A stretch of 5,449 nt of DNA from Acidimicrobiaceae bacterium. GTDB taxonomy: Bacteria; Actinomycetota; Acidimicrobiia; Acidimicrobiales; Ilumatobacteraceae. Where the stretch lies: contig CANLHV010000085.1 of NCBI GenBank assembly GCA_947490975.1, positions 1 through 5,449 on the forward strand, in the 5' to 3' direction. A program made the translations under genes and the position numbers. This document shows, piece after piece, positions 1 to 3,800 of the stretch; positions within the stretch are counted from its first letter, which is position 1, and each line of letters begins with the position of its first letter. The notes beneath the pieces were generated by a model that did no database searches, was not told the DNA's origin, and saw nothing but the letters and a program-made list of their open reading frames with translations.

Positions 1-575
1 AACAATTTTTTTGCATCTTCATCTGAGACTGCGCCGCCGATGATGACGTCTTCGCCGTTTTTCCAGTTTGCTGGTGTCGCAACTTTATGTTTTGCAGTTA
101 GTTGCAACGAGTCAATCACTCGCAAAATCTCGTCAAAGTTGCGACCTGTTGATGCTGGGTAGGTAATTGATAGTTTCACTTTTTTGTCGGGTCCGACAAC
201 AAAAACGCTGCGTACGGTCAGAGTGTCATTGGCGTTTGGGTGAATCATGTCGTAGAGATTGCTAACTTTACGATCGGGGTCACCAATCATCGGAAAGTTA
301 ACCGGCGTGCCCTGGGTTTCAGCGATATCAGACTCCCACTTGTTGTGTGATTCGACTGAGTCAACCGAAAGACCAATGACTTTGACATTGCGTTTGTCAA
401 ACTCTGGTTTGATTCGCGCGACATAACCCAACTCGGTGGTGCAAACAGGAGTGAAATCTTTTGGATGGCTAAACAGCACACCCCATGATTCGCCGAGCCA
501 TTCATGAAAATTGATTGTGCCTTGAGTTGTTTCGGCTACAAAGTCGGGGGCTGTGTCACCTAGTCGAATAGACAT
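1..575 (-). CDS. 1-Cys peroxiredoxin, Prx6 type (3' end cut by window edge)
   Basis: Thiol peroxidase that reduces hydrogen peroxide and organic hydroperoxides with a single peroxidatic cysteine, expected in the cytoplasm. 191 codons are visible, starting at ATG 575-573. The thioredoxin-fold motif FTPVCTTELG places the peroxidatic Cys at residue 45, with His37 (FSHPKDF) and Arg122 (TVRSVFVVG) matching the catalytic His and Arg of the Prx6 family. No second cysteine is visible, which fits the 1-Cys mechanism. The C-terminal half carries the Prx6 signature YPASTGRNFDEILRVIDSLQ and then KVATPANWKNGEDVIIGG. A GESWG stretch (residues 28-32) resembles the lipase-like GxSxG of mammalian PRDX6, but phospholipase activity cannot be inferred from it. 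Family members run to roughly 210-225 residues, so only the last 20-35 are missing past the left edge. A good AAGGAG site precedes the ATG. The neighbouring protease gene is divergent, so this gene is not in an operon with it. Confidence 0.96.
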   Translation of the reverse strand, partial: MSIRLGDTAPDFVAETTQGTINFHEWLGESWGVLFSHPKDFTPVCTTELGYVARIKPEFDKRNVKVIGLSVDSVESHNKWESDIAETQGTPVNFPMIGDPDRKVSNLYDMIHPNANDTLTVRSVFVVGPDKKVKLSITYPASTGRNFDEILRVIDSLQLTAKHKVATPANWKNGEDVIIGGAVSDEDAKKL

Positions 576-583
576 TTTTGGTA

Positions 584-589
584 CTCCTT
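584..589 (-). promoter_or_regulatory. Shine-Dalgarno site of the peroxiredoxin gene
   Basis: On the minus strand AAGGAG lies 8 nt upstream of the ATG at 575. This is near-consensus sequence and spacing and it supports the chosen start. Confidence 0.85.
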
Positions 590-609
590 GTTGTTGGTAT
601 TGCTGGGGA

Positions 610-638
610 TTGACCGTTTCTAAGGGCTTTGCTGATAC
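610..638 (+). promoter_or_regulatory. Weak candidate promoter of the protease gene
   Basis: TTGACC (610-615) and TGATAC (633-638) are separated by 17 nt and point toward the protease gene, leaving a leader of about 95 nt before the GTG at 741. The -35 is good and the -10 is poor. The site would overlap the leader of the divergent peroxiredoxin transcript. Nothing better was seen in 576-740 on this strand. Confidence 0.2.
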
Positions 639-654
639 ACGTGCTTACGGGGCA

Positions 655-685
655 AGGATATCTGAATCCCGAGTAAATTAGTCAA
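655..685 (-). promoter_or_regulatory. Candidate promoter of the peroxiredoxin gene
   Basis: Read on the minus strand, TTGACT (685-680) is followed after 19 nt by TATCCT (660-655). This resembles a sigma70/SigA -35/-10 pair, with a slightly long spacer. An alternative -10, GATATC, lies at 17 nt spacing. Either would give a leader of about 70 nt before the start codon. It is a match by eye only, with no statistical support. Confidence 0.33.
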
Positions 686-724
686 CTTTTACCCAATGTT
701 CACACTTCGGCGCTACACCCAATA

Positions 725-730
725 GATAGG
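725..730 (+). promoter_or_regulatory. Weak Shine-Dalgarno site of the protease gene
   Basis: GATAGG ends 10 nt before the GTG at 741. It is a poor match to the anti-SD sequence, but it is the only purine-rich candidate. An in-frame TGA at 732-734 rules out any start further upstream in this frame, so GTG 741 is the earliest possible start. It is also the one that gives a complete signal peptide. Confidence 0.5.
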
Positions 731-740
731 TTGATGGCAA

Positions 741-863
741 GTGAAAAAATCTTTGAAGCCAGGTGTTTTGCGGCTTACTTTCAAACGGCGACGATCATGG
801 CTGGCTTTTGCTATGTCGGCACTGTTGGGTTTTCAGTTCTTACCGACACCTATCGCAGGTGCT
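741..863 (+). other. Signal peptide of the double subtilase
   Basis: Residues 1-41. The basic n-region is long (Lys2, Lys3, Lys6, Arg11, Lys15, then Arg16-Arg17-Arg18). It is followed by a hydrophobic core at about 20-34 and a likely signal peptidase I site after Ala-Gly-Ala (39-41), giving a mature start at Asp42. The RRRSWLAF segment is loosely like a twin-arginine motif, with Trp where Phe is usual, so Sec and Tat export are both possible. A later start at Met25 would remove the basic region, which favours GTG 741. Confidence 0.85.
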
Positions 864-3800
864 GACGCGCCAATTGGTGACTACATCGTTTTGTTAACTC
901 AAAATGCTGATCTTCAAACAAAAATTGCCAAAGAGGCGCGTCTCGGCAATTCGATTAGTGATGTTTATGACGGGTCGGCGAATGGCTTTGTTGCTGAACT
1001 TGATGCCAACGATGTTCGGCGACTCAAAGCCGACCGCGAAGTTCTAATCGTCGAACTCGATCGCGTCATTCGCCTCGATGACAATTCAACGTCGAGCTCA
1101 ACAAGCTCGTCGACGTCGATAGCTTCAACAACGACATCGACTACAAGTTCGAGTACGTCGACAACAACAACTACACCAATTTCGACAACTAGTAGTTCGT
1201 CTAGTACGACGAGTTCAAGTACAACTAGCTCAACGACAAGCACAACTTCAACTTCTTCTACAACTTCGACGACCGTCCCCGCAACGGCTGGTGCGAACGA
1301 TCCGCTTGAAGGCACTTCGATCGTCATGTTGCGACCAGATGTCGATGTTCAGGCGTTCGTGGCTGCAGAAAATGCGTTGGGTGGCGAAGTTATCCAAGCA
1401 TTTACACAAGCAATTAGTGGATACGTCGCGCTGTTGAGCGAAAGTCAAATTGCACGCCTTAGCAAAGACCCGCGTGTGATGAGCATCGAACCAAACCAGA
1501 TAATCGAAATTGAAGGCGACCAAGCCAACCCGCCATCTTGGGGTTTAGATCGAATCGATCAACGCACTCGCACTTTGAACGCGATGTATACATATAACTT
1601 CGGCGGCGCTGGCGTGACCGCTTATGTCATTGACACCGGCATTCGTGCCGATCATGTCGAGTTTTCAGGTCGAGTTGCTACTGGTTACGGCGCTATTGCT
1701 GACGGTTATGGCTCAACTGACTGCAACGGACACGGCACTCATGTCGCCGGCACAATTGGTGGTTCGACAACTGGTGTTGCTAAGTCGACAAGGTTGGTGC
1801 CAATTCGTGTGCTCAACTGCCGTGGCAGTGGCGCAATGTCTAACGTTATTGCTGGTGTTAACTGGGCTATTAGCGACCATGCAGCAGGCACACCGGCGGT
1901 AGCCAACTTAAGTCTTGGCGGCGGTTTTTCGAGTTCTCTCAACACAGCCATTGCAAATGCAGTCGCCGACGGCATAACTGTTGTGGTTGCTGCGGGCAAT
2001 AGCAACCAACTGGCGTGCAGTTATTCGCCGGCCTCGGCGCCATCGGCGATAACGGTAGGCGCGACAACTTCAATTGATGCGCGCGCTAGTTATTCAAATT
2101 ATGGATCATGTCTCGATATTTTCGCGCCAGGTTCGGGCATCACTTCGGCATATCACTCTTCGTCAACATCTCTGCGCAGTTTGTCTGGCACTTCAATGGC
2201 CGCACCACACGTCGCTGGTGCGGCGGCTCTTTTACTTGAGGCCGACCCGACAATGGCTCCGGCCGCAGTTGCTGCAAAATTAGTTACTTATTCGACTCCA
2301 GATGTTGTGTCATCGCCGGGTGCTGGGTCGGTGAATCTTTTTCTTTATACAAAGTCCGCATGGCTTGCCCCAACGCCGATTGCTCCAAGCACTCCGCGAG
2401 ACCTTGTGGTTGTCGCCGGCAATTCGAGTGCGTCGCTTACCTGGCTCGCACCGACATCAGATAATGGCAGCAGTGTTACCGACTATTTAATTGAGTTTTC
2501 TTCGAATACTGGTGCGACTTGGTCGACGTTTAGTGACGGTGTTTCGACATCTACAAGCGCGAATGTGACGGGCCTAACGAACGCGACTAGTTACTCGTTC
2601 AGAGTTAAGGCAGTTAGCGGTGCAGGCACGAGCGATGCCTCAAATGTTGTAACTACAACTCCTGGTATTCCGGGCGAGCCCACTTCATTGCGGCCGACTG
2701 CGCTGAACCAAAGCATGCGATTGAGTTGGTCGGCGCCGGCGCTTAATGGCGGTTCGGCGATCACCGACTATTTAATCGAATACACGACTGACATAAGTGC
2801 TGGTTACACGCTGTTTGATGACGGTGTTTCAACTTTGACAACCGCAACGGTCACAGGTCTAACTAATGGCACAAGTTATTTTTTCAGAGCCAAAGCTGTC
2901 AATGGTGTCGGCACTGGTCAACCGTCGGGCATTGCTTCTGGTGCGCCATGGGCGATCGTCGTACCGAGTGCGCCACTCGACGTTCGCGTGACAAACATCG
3001 AGTTAAATCAAATCTCTCTAAGTTGGACTGCACCAGTTTCAGATGGTGGAAGTTCGATCAGCGACTACCGAATCGAGTATTCGTCAAATGCTGGTTTGGT
3101 GTGGGCGACATTCGCTGACCCGACTAGCACCATTCGTTCGACGACTGTCTCTGGTTTAGTAAGCGCAACTTCTTATATTTTTAGGGTCAGTGCGATAAAT
3201 ATCTCAGGCGCGGGTGCTGCATCAACTGCGACCACGTCCGTTGCGCCAGGCATTCCGTCGGCACCGTGTTGCGTGAATGATGTTTCAATTGGCCCACGCA
3301 GAGTGGCAATTCAATGGGGCGCACCAACATTTAATGGTGGCTCCGAACTAACTAACTACATCATCGAATATTCAAAAAATAACGGCACAACTTGGACAAC
3401 ATGGGATGGCAACACGGGTGTTGTCGGCTGTGTTTGTGCCAATGTTGCGCGAACTGTAAGTCCTCTAGAAGATGGCGTGCCGCATATTTTCAGAGTGCGT
3501 GCAAAAAACGCAATTGGCATTGGCGAGCCGTCTGAACCATCAGAGGCCTTCACCCCATGGACGCCAGTTGCGCCAGGTGCACCTCGAACTGTTGTGGCTA
3601 CTGCGCGCACCGGACAAGTCGATCTTGATTGGGAAGAACCTACGACCGACGGTGGGGCACCGATCAGTGACTACACAATCCAATATTCGATTGACTCTGG
3701 TAAGTCGTGGACAACACTTGCAGATGGCGTAAGCGCATCAACATTCTCGGCTATTCGTTCGCTAGCGGCTGGTGTTAGTCACATTTTTAGAGTCTCAGCG

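Noticed and set aside
691..723. Direct repeat ACCCAAT at 691-697 and 717-723, and a CACGTG palindrome at 638-643
   Set aside because: Both are too short to stand out from chance in 165 bp. There is no inverted symmetry typical of an operator for a named regulator.
734..865. 43-codon plus-strand frame starting ATG 734 and overlapping the start of the protease
   Set aside because: The purine-rich site is only 3 nt away, too close for initiation. The product resembles no known family, and the frame from GTG 741 gives a proper signal peptide.
965..1327. Minus-strand 120-codon open frame rich in Val, Leu and Glu
   Set aside because: It is the reverse complement of the Ser/Thr linker coding stretch (Ser/Thr codons read as Val/Leu/Glu/Asp). 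It has no domain-like composition and lies wholly inside a secure gene.
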